DNA of 48,898 nt, from contig CALZHT010000061.1 of the NCBI GenBank assembly GCA_945787445.1, positions 1 to 48,898 on the forward strand, read 5' to 3'. The notes beneath the pieces are model-generated. The model was not told where the DNA came from. It worked only from the letters and a program-made list of their open reading frames with translations, and did no database searches. The position numbers were made by a program, and so were the translations under genes. Position 1 is the stretch's first letter. The number at the start of each line of letters is the position of its first letter. The DNA is from an uncultured Desulfobulbaceae bacterium. Its GTDB lineage: Bacteria; Desulfobacterota; Desulfobulbia; Desulfobulbales; CALZHT01. Positions 7,916 through 16,382 of this stretch are shown here, piece by piece.

Positions 7916-8871
7916 GCTTCAATAAGCCAATCCAACAAGGAACAGTCAATACACTGAACTTCTCCCTTCAGGGGGCTACCGAAGTGGCCGGCACATTCAT
8001 TGTGGATGGCGATTCCGGTTTCATCTTCACACCGGATCAGTCCCTTGGCTACAACCAAACATATACCATCCGCGTGCGCTCAGGCGGTATCCGCGACTTA
8101 GCAGGAAACAGCCTGACAGAGGATTTTGTAAGTTCGTTCACAACCACCGATGTAAACCCATTGCCAATTATTACCACCATAAGCCCGAGCCACGGTGTTA
8201 TTGGGATGTCCGTGCCGGCGTTGCTCCAGGGCACCGGTCTCTTGGACATCACAAGCATTACCATCGATGGAACTGGCGTAACTGTCAACGATCTCGGCAC
8301 TGGAGATGATACACGGCACGACGTGCAATTTGAAATTGCAGATTCGGCACCAATTGGTGTCCGCGTCGTCACCGCGACCACGCCCGGCGGCACAGCCACT
8401 GGCAGTTTTGAAGTGATCGCAAATCCTCTCCCTCTTGATGAGAATTTTGAAACCGGCGGCCCAGATTGGACTATTGATAAAGGAGTTTGGGAGGTCGGCA
8501 CGCCGACGGCTGGGCCTGGTAGCTGTTACACCGGCACCCAGTGTGCGGGCACGGTATTGACCGGGAATTATCCGACGTATGCCGACAGCCGACTGATCAG
8601 TGCGCCCCTTCCCCTGCCAGGTGTTAGTGGAGATGAAGCGCTGCATCTGCGGTTCTGGGAGTGGTTCAACTACACTGACAACGGGACCACCTGGAACGAT
8701 GTCGGTACTAACATAGGGTATTATTCCGGCGGCTGGACAAGGAGGGACATAGACCTCACTGCCTATGCGGGCCAGACAGTGCTGCTCGCCTTTTACCATT
8801 ATGACAATAACGATGGTGGTGAACGCACCGGCTGGTATATCGATGATGTGGAAGTGATCATTATCCCATAA
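7912..8871 (+). CDS. Giant surface protein, third frame segment (Big_5, IPT and MAM-like domains)
   Basis: The 319-residue frame overlaps the previous stop. It begins in the middle of a Big_5 domain (VSFNKPIQQG ... YTIRVRSGGIRDLAGNSL), with the beginning of that domain (LPVD) lying in the preceding frame. An IPT/TIG domain follows (PIITTISPSHGVIGM...). The C-terminal 140 residues (LDENFETGGPDWTID ... GWYIDDVEVIIIP) resemble MAM-like/choice-of-anchor J jellyroll modules of secreted enzymes. No membrane anchor or sorting signal ends the protein, which fits anchoring through its N-terminal dockerins. A one-base loss near 7895-7910 explains the frame change. Whether the break is real or an assembly error cannot be told from sequence alone. 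Confidence 0.75.
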   Translation: MSFNKPIQQGTVNTLNFSLQGATEVAGTFIVDGDSGFIFTPDQSLGYNQTYTIRVRSGGIRDLAGNSLTEDFVSSFTTTDVNPLPIITTISPSHGVIGMSVPALLQGTGLLDITSITIDGTGVTVNDLGTGDDTRHDVQFEIADSAPIGVRVVTATTPGGTATGSFEVIANPLPLDENFETGGPDWTIDKGVWEVGTPTAGPGSCYTGTQCAGTVLTGNYPTYADSRLISAPLPLPGVSGDEALHLRFWEWFNYTDNGTTWNDVGTNIGYYSGGWTRRDIDLTAYAGQTVLLAFYHYDNNDGGERTGWYIDDVEVIIIP

Positions 8872-8946
8872 CTTCTTTATATTTATAAATTTAAGTTAAA
8901 AGTCTTGGTTTGATTATGTAATAGGACAACGGAGGAAGTTATAAAA

Positions 8947-9399
8947 ATGAAATATATTAAGCACATACTAGTGATTTCTCTTCTCTCCATTCTTCACATA
9001 AACTGCGGCGGAGGAACAGATGGAGACAACTCCGGGCAACAGCCAAACAATACTCCTGCACCGACTGGCTTTTCTCTTACCGGATCGTGGGGTGCCACTA
9101 CAATTGAAGGCTCTTTGGATCCCCAGGGTAACCCGCTGCAAGTCGATGCATCGGTCAGTACATGGACCTTCAATGCTGACGGCAGTTATACCTGGTTTCT
9201 CCACGCCCCGCCCTGGTACGATATCAGCGGGAGTGGAAATTGCACACTCAATGGAAGCGATCTGTCAGTGGATGGAATAATTGCGGATACATTAATTAGA
9301 AGTTATTCGAATAAAACAATACCACTTACCATAAGCCAAACCGGCAACACCTTCAGCTTTCTTGACGAAGATGGCGACCGTTGGGTATACGAACGATAG
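8947..9399 (+). CDS. Small lipoprotein with lipocalin-like fold
   Basis: The ATG at 8947 has GGAGGAAG upstream. The 150-residue product starts with a hydrophobic signal ending at Cys20 (LHINC-GGG), a weak but plausible lipobox followed by a Gly/Asn/Pro-rich linker. The body (LTGSWGATTIEG ... WTFNADGSYTW ... ISQTGNTFSFLDEDG) has the strand pattern of lipocalin-like/META-type small domains that often follow such signals. It lies 75 bases after the giant surface gene and is probably in the same expression unit. The frame continues past the TAG stop into leucine-rich-repeat sequence, so the intact ancestral protein was longer. Function is unknown. Confidence 0.75.
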   Translation: MKYIKHILVISLLSILHINCGGGTDGDNSGQQPNNTPAPTGFSLTGSWGATTIEGSLDPQGNPLQVDASVSTWTFNADGSYTWFLHAPPWYDISGSGNCTLNGSDLSVDGIIADTLIRSYSNKTIPLTISQTGNTFSFLDEDGDRWVYER

Positions 9400-9663
9400 A
9401 ATACTTCCGGTAATGGCTCTTCTGGAAATACACGACGGCTAATCTCTGATATACAGTATGGGGATGCCAAACTCGCTGCTTGCGTTTCTAATCTGGGGCT
9501 TACGTATGCGCATGAAGTAACAACACTTTCATGTGTTGGTGGTAAACAAATGAGCAATTTGTCCGGCATAGAAGAGTTGACCAACCTTACCCGATTGGAA
9601 TTGCATGCCAATATGATCAGCGATGGCAGTCTGCTGAGAACAACAACATCATCTCAGGAATAA
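9400..9663 (+). pseudogene. Leucine-rich-repeat remnant in frame behind the lipoprotein stop
   Basis: In the same frame as the lipoprotein, directly after TAG 9397-9399, the DNA reads NTSGNGSSGNTRRLISDIQY, then AACVSNLGL..., VTTLSCVGGKQMSNLSGIEE and LTNLTRLELHANMISD, ending at TAA 9661-9663. This is an internalin-type leucine-rich repeat preceded by a Gly/Ser linker. Near 9637 the repeat pattern continues in the adjacent frame (ENNNIISGITTHSQ). One amber codon and at least one frameshift therefore separate it from a working gene. It is best read as decayed C-terminal domain sequence. Confidence 0.65.
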
Positions 9664-9928
9664 CAACCCACTCGCAGTCCGCCGCCCCGCTCAAACCGGA
9701 TCTCTGCTTATCTCCGATGAGCACGGAGGAATGCTCACGAAAAGGTACGTTCCATTATCCTTTTCACCAATCCAATCTCAGTGACTTTTCGATCAAACAC
9801 CAGAAAAATTCTTAATCACAGTAGATGTGGCTCAAGCAATACATCGATTCACCTTTTTCTTTAATGCCTTGACATTTGCCAGTAAATACATTCAATTTTG
9901 TCAAAATCTCTAGCATCCAAGCCACATT

Positions 9929-10303
9929 ATGACAAAACACCTTCTCGTTTTTCTTGCCGTAATACCGGTAACAGCATATTTTTGGACTAAGACTCGATAT
10001 CCTGAAAAGATTTATCAGATTACCGGGATCTTCATGGGCCTGGTCGTATCCCCTGTCGGCCTGGCTTTGACAAGCCTCAGCACAATTCCGGTTGTCGGCA
10101 TGCTGTTCGGCCTTTCCGGCGCCATTCTCCTGGTTATCCATGGCATACCCGGATATTTCATGGTTGTTTCTGCCGGATTGGTAGAGCCGGGAAGTTTGCT
10201 TACCGGCAGACAACAGCTTTATATAGAGCTGTTTAACGGAATCTTGTGGAGCACGGTTTACGGTCTTCTTGGCTTTTATTTTGACTCGCGCCGATTGTCC
10301 TAG
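9929..10303 (+). CDS. Small integral membrane protein, family not recognised
   Basis: The protein has 124 residues with about four hydrophobic segments: LLVFLAVIPVTAYFW (5-19), the ITGIFMGLVVSPVGLALT region (32-49), VVGMLFGLSGAILLVI (55-70) and a C-terminal FNGILWSTVYGLLGFYF (102-118). A short polar loop (EPGSLLTGRQQLY) separates the last two. I do not recognise a family or catalytic residues. It stands alone on the plus strand, between the surface island and a minus-strand molybdenum-carrier-like gene. No good Shine-Dalgarno is visible. Confidence 0.6.
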   Translation: MTKHLLVFLAVIPVTAYFWTKTRYPEKIYQITGIFMGLVVSPVGLALTSLSTIPVVGMLFGLSGAILLVIHGIPGYFMVVSAGLVEPGSLLTGRQQLYIELFNGILWSTVYGLLGFYFDSRRLS

Positions 10304-10337
10304 CCCGGATTATTCCGTCGGAAAAATCTTTCCGTTC

Positions 10338-10796
10338 TCACAGGAAAATACCTCGCAAAACATCTTTCGTTGCCTGATAAATCTTCTTGTCTTCGCTTGC
10401 CCTTGGGCCGGCAACATTGAGCACCTTGATATTCTCACGGGCGATCCACTCCTTTATACGAGCAACCGCTTCCGGTAAAGTGACCCTGTTAAAATCAATA
10501 TGGAGCAAGGCGTGGCCGAAACGCCGGGCTAGTATTCTGGTAAGCTTTGAGCCGCCGGCAAGTTTGCCGTGCGAGAGGATAAGGGTGCCGTCCGAGTCAA
10601 GAACATTCTGTTCCGTGCGCTTTGGATACCCACCGACAGAAAGTTCTTTTAAATTGTATGAATAGGGTAATGGACCATCTTCGGCCTTCCTGCCCTTGGG
10701 CAGCCAGCCGCCATAGGGGATGTCTAATTCCATGGCAAGATCAAGAGCCGCCCGGTCCGCCCCGGTTTGACCTCCGGAAATGATCTTTGGCACCAT
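10338..10796 (-). CDS. Putative molybdenum carrier protein (MoCo_carrier family)
   Basis: The 152-residue protein begins PKIISGGQTGADRAALDLA, the nucleotide-binding-like loop that defines this Rossmann-type family (Pfam putative molybdenum carrier), related to the SLOG/YpsA and DprA folds. Further family marks are the GGWLPKGRKAEDGPLP segment and LNVAGPRASE near the C-terminus. Length matches the family. Despite the name, the role is inferred from structure (a molybdenum cofactor-binding homologue); the ligand is uncertain. The start ATG at 10796 follows an A-rich leader. It lies downstream of the GGDEF-PilZ gene on the same strand with a 160-base gap that holds a hairpin and short repeats. 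Confidence 0.85.
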   Translation of the reverse strand: MVPKIISGGQTGADRAALDLAMELDIPYGGWLPKGRKAEDGPLPYSYNLKELSVGGYPKRTEQNVLDSDGTLILSHGKLAGGSKLTRILARRFGHALLHIDFNRVTLPEAVARIKEWIARENIKVLNVAGPRASEDKKIYQATKDVLRGIFL

Positions 10797-10867
10797 TTTT
10801 TTTATTTAATCCCGGAAAGAATGAGGACTTGACGTTGATGAATCAAATTAAGGCGTAAGAATTTATA

Positions 10868-10880
10868 CCCCTCAAAGGGG
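10868..10880. terminator. Short hairpin behind the GGDEF-PilZ gene
   Basis: CCCCT-caa-AGGGG forms a 5-bp perfect stem, 78 bases past the stop of the minus-strand GGDEF-PilZ gene. On that strand it is followed by an AT-rich stretch but no true T-run, so it is at most a weak terminator. Confidence 0.3.
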
Positions 10881-10914
10881 CACTGATAATAGTCTGATTA
10901 GAAAAATACCATAA

Positions 10915-10951
10915 CTTTAGGCACTTTAGGCACTTCAAACTTTAGGCACTT
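10915..10951. repeat. Three copies of CTTTAGGCACTT
   Basis: The 12-mer CTTTAGGCACTT occurs at 10915-10926, 10924-10935 (overlapping by three bases) and 10940-10951, just beyond the stop codon of the GGDEF-PilZ gene. Function is unknown; it may be slippage-generated. Confidence 0.6.
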
Positions 10952-10957
10952 CTTTAA

Positions 10958-12118
10958 TCAGAGATTCTTTTCCTCAAGCTGTTTTAAAAGATAATGTAGA
11001 ATCTCACTCTTGGCTGTTTTATCTGCTTCCAGAAAGGATATCCCGATTTCAACTCCTTTATCCTGAAAGTCTTCGACTCTGACCACGGTACCAAGAATCA
11101 CCTGCGGATTTTCATTGTTAAAAGTTAATTCCAACTGCACTCGGGTGCCGATGCCAAAGGGCTTGTTGCTCAAAAAAAGCAACCCGCCGGCGCTGAGGTT
11201 CTTGCAGTTTCCGGAAAGAGTGATGGAGTTATCAAAACCTATCTCTTTAACCTTGATGACCTTGCAGAAATCAATACGGATAAAGCGTCTTTTATCGGCG
11301 CTGAACAGGGTAATCTTGTTTTTACCGGTTGTTTTGGCATTGTAAAGAGCATTGTCCGCATCGTTGAGGAGATCCATGATACTTGCCCCGTCATAGGGAA
11401 ACGACGCAACCCCTCCACTTAAGGTGACACGGATGTTTTGGTTTCGATATTTTACGACCTTTTGGGCAACTTTTTCGCGGATCCTCTCCGCTGTTACCAA
11501 AGCATTTGCCTTTGATGTCTGGGGAAGAATGAGGATAAGTTCTTCGCCGCCATAACGGGCGGCAATATCCTCATCGCGTTTTTCATGAAGGAGGATCTGG
11601 GCGACTTCCTGCAAAACCAGATCGCCGGCCAAATGGCCGTAATAATCATTAACCAGCTTAAAATCATCGAGATCGAAAAAAAGAATGGATAGATCGGTAT
11701 AATACCTTTTTGCCCTTGATATTTCGCGGATCAATGCATCATCAAAATAGCGGCGGTTGAAAAGACCAGTCAGGCTGTCGAATCTTGTCAGTTTGTCCGT
11801 TTTTTCAAAAAGTGATATTTCAATGAGTTTAGGATTTACCAGTTTCTTTTCTATTGTATGGAAATAGTCGCACAGAGCGGTGCGCAGGCTTATTTTTCTG
11901 CTCAATCGGGAATTCAGCTTTTCATAGTGTTCCGTTACTTTACGCCAGTATTCTTCGGCCTCATGGGGCTCAAAATTCAAATGGACCAGCACGTCAAAAA
12001 TAGCCTGACATGCTCTATTGCCATGCTCTTCAACAATACGGCTCAAAGCACTCACCAGGTCATCGTCACCGGTGGTTTCATTTAAGGATGAAATGATTTT
12101 TTCACGTAAATCTTGCAT
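10958..12118 (-). CDS. Diguanylate cyclase with C-terminal PilZ domain
   Basis: The protein has 386 residues. Residues 1-100 are helical with no recognised sensor. About 112-275 is a GGDEF domain: DSLTGLFNRRYFDD, FDLDDFKLVNDYYGH and the active-site GGEEL. An RxxD inhibitory site (RDED) lies five residues before it, so the enzyme is probably an active, feedback-inhibited cyclase making c-di-GMP from two GTP. The C-terminal 110 residues are PilZ-like (RRFIRIDF, then NLSAGGLLF and VGIS-type VEIGISF), a c-di-GMP-binding domain. Combining synthesis and binding in one chain suggests local signalling. No membrane segment is present, so it should be cytoplasmic. Confidence 0.9.
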   Translation of the reverse strand: MQDLREKIISSLNETTGDDDLVSALSRIVEEHGNRACQAIFDVLVHLNFEPHEAEEYWRKVTEHYEKLNSRLSRKISLRTALCDYFHTIEKKLVNPKLIEISLFEKTDKLTRFDSLTGLFNRRYFDDALIREISRAKRYYTDLSILFFDLDDFKLVNDYYGHLAGDLVLQEVAQILLHEKRDEDIAARYGGEELILILPQTSKANALVTAERIREKVAQKVVKYRNQNIRVTLSGGVASFPYDGASIMDLLNDADNALYNAKTTGKNKITLFSADKRRFIRIDFCKVIKVKEIGFDNSITLSGNCKNLSAGGLLFLSNKPFGIGTRVQLELTFNNENPQVILGTVVRVEDFQDKGVEIGISFLEADKTAKSEILHYLLKQLEEKNL

Positions 12119-12397
12119 AAATTATAAACAAACCTTACCGCAATTTAGGCAAACCACTCAGCAGAAACTGAGACAAACACTCTATTTTAACCAATACGAT
12201 TACATTAAATCTATAAATTATAATTTATAAGAATGCCAATAATAACAAAAAGCAAGAGTATTGCCAAATATCTTTTTTCGAGATATGCATGAATGTTCCA
12301 TGCTCATTCCATATTGCTGATATAGTTATTAACAATGAAACAAATATAGTTACTCAATGTAACACCCTGTAAGCCTACGATATCACAAGGAACAAAC

Positions 12398-13165
12398 ATG
12401 AAAAAAACAGTCTTGATAACCGGCGGCACCTCCGGCTTCGGAGAAAGCTGTGCACGAATTTTCGCACAAAATGGATGGAAAATTATTGTTACCGGCCGAC
12501 GACTGGAACGTTTGGAATCTCTTGCAAAAGAATTGAGACAAACAACACCAGTTCACACAATTTGTCAAGACGTTAGGGATCGAAGTTCTGTTGCAGAGTC
12601 AGTTTCCAATCTGCCCAATGACTTTGCAGGCATTGATGTGCTGATTAATAATGCGGGCCTTGCTCTTGGTTTAGAACCAGCCCACCAGACAGATCTTGAT
12701 GAGTGGGAAACCATGGTTGACACTAACATCAATGGAATGCTCTATTTTACCCGCCTCATACTCCCGCGGATGGTTGAGAAAAACAATGGCCATATCATTA
12801 ATATTGGCTCGGTTGCGGGCAACTGGCCCTATCCTGGCGGCAATGTTTATGGCGCCACCAAAGCTTTTGTTAAGCAATTTTCGCACAATCTGCGCGCCGA
12901 TCTTCTCGGCCACAATATCAGGGCAACGAACATCGAACCAGGAATTGCCGAAACTGAATTTTCCATTATTCGGTTCAAAGGCGACAAAGAACAGGCGAAA
13001 AAGGTATATGAAGGCACGCAGCCCCTTACTGCCGATGACATTGCCGAGATTATCTACTGGGTTGCAACCCTGCCGCCACACATCAATATCAACAGCATGG
13101 AAATCATGCCCACCTGCCAAAGCTGGTCGCCATTTGCCATACATCGGGTGCAAATCGATGAATAA
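12398..13165 (+). CDS. ydfG: Short-chain dehydrogenase/reductase, YdfG-like NADP-dependent hydroxy-acid dehydrogenase
   Basis: The 255-residue classical SDR has the NAD(P) loop TGGTSGFG (8-15), NNAG, the catalytic Ser in NIGSVAGNWPYPGG, and Tyr-Lys in YGATK. The R-R-L-E-R segment after strand 2 indicates NADP preference. The NWPYPGGNVYGATKAFV and NIEPGIAETEFS blocks resemble YdfG, which oxidises L-allo-threonine, serine and 3-hydroxypropionate. The ATG at 12398 has an AAGGA motif upstream. Its 3' end overlaps the following hydrolase gene by 8 bases, so the two are probably co-translated. Exact substrate remains inferred. Confidence 0.88.
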   Translation: MKKTVLITGGTSGFGESCARIFAQNGWKIIVTGRRLERLESLAKELRQTTPVHTICQDVRDRSSVAESVSNLPNDFAGIDVLINNAGLALGLEPAHQTDLDEWETMVDTNINGMLYFTRLILPRMVEKNNGHIINIGSVAGNWPYPGGNVYGATKAFVKQFSHNLRADLLGHNIRATNIEPGIAETEFSIIRFKGDKEQAKKVYEGTQPLTADDIAEIIYWVATLPPHININSMEIMPTCQSWSPFAIHRVQIDE

Positions 13166-13634
13166 AATTTTTCTGCACGGGCTGGATAGTAGCAGTCAGT
13201 CCACCAAGGGAAGATATTTCAAAAAATTTTTCCCTGACATGCTGGTGCCGGATTTTACCGGTCCCTTTCCCGAAAGATTGGCTAAGCTTGAAAAAACCAC
13301 GAAAAACCTTGCCAATATCATCATGGTGGGCTCAAGCTTCGGAGGTCTAATGGCCACGGTCTATGCCATAATGAATCCTGAGCAGGTAAGACGTCTTATC
13401 CTCCTGGCCCCTGCCCTCAACTTCCCGGAATTTACAGATTATGCCGGCAGGACAATATCGGTCCCAACCTGGCTTTATATTGGCGACAATGACACTGTGA
13501 CTCCACCTTCCGCGGTCAAGCCCATCGCAAAGAAGGTTTTCAGCAATATCCATTTGCACGTCAGCAACGACGACCATCTTCTCACCCTGACTTTTAAAAC
13601 CATTGACTGGAATAAATTACTCAAAAGGCCATGA
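13158..13634 (+). CDS. Small alpha/beta-hydrolase (YqiA/RBBP9-like esterase)
   Basis: The start ATG at 13158 lies inside the end of the SDR gene (overlap ATGAATAA), a typical translational-coupling arrangement. The 158-residue product starts MNKIFLHGLDSSSQSTKG (oxyanion loop HG) and has the nucleophile elbow GSSFGG, an acid in GDNDTVTP and a late His in SNDDHLL. This is the minimal hydrolase core of the YqiA/UPF0227 type. It probably hydrolyses a small ester; the substrate is not visible. Its pairing with the SDR suggests the two act on related compounds. Confidence 0.85.
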   Translation: MNKIFLHGLDSSSQSTKGRYFKKFFPDMLVPDFTGPFPERLAKLEKTTKNLANIIMVGSSFGGLMATVYAIMNPEQVRRLILLAPALNFPEFTDYAGRTISVPTWLYIGDNDTVTPPSAVKPIAKKVFSNIHLHVSNDDHLLTLTFKTIDWNKLLKRP

Positions 13635-13764
13635 TAAAGAGAGCGCCTGAAGAAAAGCCCTTTACCTGGCGGCTGAATGTTTGGGTTATTTTTTAGTGGA
13701 ACAGGGTACAGGAAAGCAATGGATACTGGTGGTTGTAAAAAAAATGTACAGGATTACCTGATTG

Positions 13765-14181
13765 TTACATCATCTTTTTCATTTTGTAGAGTAATTGGTC
13801 AGGGGTGAACGGTTTCTGAATAAAAAAACTTTTCTCGGGATCTTCCTCGTTGTATGCGCTTGAAGGACGAAGGAGGCCGGACATAAACAGCACTTTGGCT
13901 TGCGGACATTTTACTTTAAATTTGTCCACCAGTTCATGGCCAAGCATGTCGGGCATAACCACATCGGTAAGGAGCATATCGATAGATTTATCAGGAAGGG
14001 ATGCAAATTCGAGCGCATCAGAACAATTTGACGCAACATGTATAGTAAATCCCAAAGGTGTCAAGATATCGGCAATCAATTCAAGAATGACAGGATCATC
14101 ATCTACTACGAGTACAGTTTCAATGCCCGAAAGTCGCATGTCTCCCTCATTAATAATTTCAGGTATTTTCCGTTTTCCCAC
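13765..14181 (-). CDS. Receiver domain, probable remnant of a hybrid histidine kinase
   Basis: From a GTG at 14181 the product has 138 residues with a complete receiver: TVLVVDDDP, phosphoacceptor in LLTDVVMP, LFMSGL and IQKPF. Upstream in the same frame the DNA reads KFLPASDASIYSKG before a TAG at 14224-14226. A phrase of the type YLPAS followed by a linker is how the ATPase domain of hybrid sensor kinases ends before the receiver. No kinase sequence is found further upstream. The gene is thus most likely the surviving tail of a hybrid kinase. It may still be expressed as a free receiver from GTG, since its phosphosite is intact. Confidence 0.75.
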   Translation of the reverse strand: MGKRKIPEIINEGDMRLSGIETVLVVDDDPVILELIADILTPLGFTIHVASNCSDALEFASLPDKSIDMLLTDVVMPDMLGHELVDKFKVKCPQAKVLFMSGLLRPSSAYNEEDPEKSFFIQKPFTPDQLLYKMKKMM

Positions 14182-14501
14182 CCCCTTCGAGTAGATCGAA
14201 GCATCGGATGCCGGCAGGAATTTCTAGCAATGTTTTTAGATTTTATCAGTGCGCCCAATTACAGAAATGTCAAATTTTAATAAAATCAGTATCCTTTAAA
14301 TGCTGAATTTATCAAGATAATTGATTATAGCAGCGTCAAGTCTAATGTCAAACGAAAAGGTCTGAAGGATTTGAAAAAATATTGTAGCATATTTTTCTGT
14401 CTAGAGAAGAAAAGAAAAGGCAATTGATAATTTTTTTTCCGATTGGAATCAATGCAAAGAAATATATATTCCTTTTCAATATTTGCAAGGTTCAATTTGG
14501 C

Positions 14502-16139
14502 TTATAGTACCTTATCCCAATACACAATCTTTCCTTCCTGCGTTCTGAGCCATTGCAGTTCCTTAAATATCCTGAAAAACAGAGAACCATCAAATTTTTC
14601 AACCGGCTTCAGGCCTCTGTTAACAATGGCATACAAACATTTTTCCTTGAGTAATTTTTCAAACAACATTATGCCGCTTCGTGTCCGGGGCTCGTGGACC
14701 GTGTCAGGTTGGAGGATTTCGATGAGGCCCGCTCTCTCGCCATCAAACGTGAGTCCTTTTATAAAATTTAAAATTCGCGCACATATAAAAAGAGTATTAA
14801 GGGCATCACGAGCACAATTTTTATCAGTAATGGCCATGGCCGTTGACCGTGATTTGAAAATGTCATCAGCGTGCATTTGTGGAAAACACGAAGAAATACC
14901 AGATCCAGGTGTTAGGTAAAAAACGGAAACGCCGATCAAAACCGGATGTCTGGCCAGGAAAATCATGGTGTCGATCATTCCCTTTATTGAATCATTCGGC
15001 AATCCAAGAATTTGGTGAGCAAGCAAAGTAAAACCAAGAGTAAATGCTTGATCCACTACCTCGCTGAATTGCTCTACCGAATGCGGCCTCCTTATATCCT
15101 TCAGAACGGTCCGGTCAGCACTGACCAGAGCCAGATTCAGACGGGTAAAGCCGGCCTTCCGCATCAATTCCAGAGAATCTTTATTAAGGCTTTTATACGA
15201 AATGCCGTTCATGGCCAACAACTGCACCTCCCTATCCTTGAATTGTGTCATAATCTGAAGACATAATTCTTTCACGGCAGCCTGGTCAAAGGTGAGATTG
15301 TCATCTTCAAAATCAAACACCCGATACCCTTCTGCGTAGCGTTTCTCCATTTCTTCGATAATTGATTCAGATGTCCTTCTCCGGTATTTTTTCCCAAAAG
15401 TACGATTGACCGAACAAAAGGAACAACGGTGCGGACATCCCCGCGACGTGATTAAAAAGGTGATTGGTTTCTTTTCATACAGGTATCGTGATGGAGAAAG
15501 GTCGGAAAAGTCCGGAATAGGCAAATCATTGATAGGATAATTATCCGTTACCTTATTGAAGACCATTTCCCCTTCTTTTTTAAATCCCAAATTGGCGACA
15601 TTTTCATATCCTGTTCCGTGCATCCACGCATCGAGCAATTCCACCAGTGGTTTTTCCCCTTCCCCTCGTATAACAAAATCCACATTGGGATCGGAAAGCA
15701 TTTCAACCGGGCAACAACTCACGTGCGATCCACCGAGAAGGATCGGGACATCATTCATTTCCCTGATCGCAGCGGCACATTTTAGAACTTCCCGGTAATA
15801 TGGCGAAAATAATGAAGAAATTCCGACCAGATCGGGGTGTTCTTCAGCAACTTCCCGGGCTATTGTGAGATAGGCGGCGCCAAAATGGTAGTACTGGTGA
15901 AATGTACTAAAAGGGCTTTGGTCGGGCCAGGCATAATATGGTTTCAGATACGCAAGTTCTTTGGGAATCGGGATGGTTTTTCTGCCCCATCCCTGATGAT
16001 AATCCTTGATGACAACCTCAATGTCGGGATGATATTTTCTTACCGCAGCCTTAAGATAACATAGCCCTAAGGGCTGGAGCCTGATGTCGGTATCGTAAAA
16101 ATCTTCAACCGGTGGTTGGATAAGCAGAAGTTTCAGCAT
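14502..16139 (-). CDS. B12-binding radical SAM protein
   Basis: The ATG at 16139 (MLKLLLIQPP) is preferred over a GTG seven codons earlier because the family begins with this strand. The protein has about 545 residues. Residues 1-160 form a cobalamin-binding-like Rossmann domain (LRLQPLGLCYLKA type start, DLVGISS, ILLGGSHVSCCP). The radical SAM domain follows with the cluster motif CPHRCSFC and YRRRTSESIIEEM. The middle has GLPNDS, typical of such enzymes. The classic DxHxxG is not evident, so the corrinoid may be absent or bound base-off. It is followed by a poorly conserved C-terminal region. Substrate is unknown; relatives act on lipids, bacteriochlorins and peptides. It stands alone. Confidence 0.88.
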   Translation of the reverse strand: MLKLLLIQPPVEDFYDTDIRLQPLGLCYLKAAVRKYHPDIEVVIKDYHQGWGRKTIPIPKELAYLKPYYAWPDQSPFSTFHQYYHFGAAYLTIAREVAEEHPDLVGISSLFSPYYREVLKCAAAIREMNDVPILLGGSHVSCCPVEMLSDPNVDFVIRGEGEKPLVELLDAWMHGTGYENVANLGFKKEGEMVFNKVTDNYPINDLPIPDFSDLSPSRYLYEKKPITFLITSRGCPHRCSFCSVNRTFGKKYRRRTSESIIEEMEKRYAEGYRVFDFEDDNLTFDQAAVKELCLQIMTQFKDREVQLLAMNGISYKSLNKDSLELMRKAGFTRLNLALVSADRTVLKDIRRPHSVEQFSEVVDQAFTLGFTLLAHQILGLPNDSIKGMIDTMIFLARHPVLIGVSVFYLTPGSGISSCFPQMHADDIFKSRSTAMAITDKNCARDALNTLFICARILNFIKGLTFDGERAGLIEILQPDTVHEPRTRSGIMLFEKLLKEKCLYAIVNRGLKPVEKFDGSLFFRIFKELQWLRTQEGKIVYWDKVL

Positions 16140-16186
16140 GGAATATTTTCTACCAGGCACTGATGAATAAAGTACCCCTCATATTT

Positions 16187-16286
16187 GATGAAATCGTAAA
16201 AAATACGATTTCATCGATGTATTACGTTGTAACTAGTTGAAATTACATGGCACGTTAACCGCTTTCCCGACTTTTTGCGGGATCAT
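16187..16286 (-). repeat. 100-bp structured repeat R1, copy a
   Basis: On the minus strand this is a 100-bp element nearly identical to 48511-48610 and clearly related to 48765-48864, all three the same length without gaps. It contains a conserved core (GCGGTTAACGTGCCATGTA) and ends in a perfect 12-bp hairpin (16187-16198 with 16204-16215, loop AAAAA). It lies 48 bases upstream of the radical SAM gene start. No protein is encoded. Confidence 0.85.
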
Positions 16287-16382
16287 CATATTTAATCGCG
16301 CAAAAAAACAAACCTTTGACTTATATCAAGGAAATCTTTTGTTCTTCATGACATGGTTTAAATAACTCTTAAAAAGTCACGG

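Noticed and set aside
9397-9399. TAG as a pyrrolysine codon linking the lipoprotein to the LRR
   Set aside because: No Pyl-type enzyme context, and the LRR frame breaks again within 250 bases, so gene decay explains it better.
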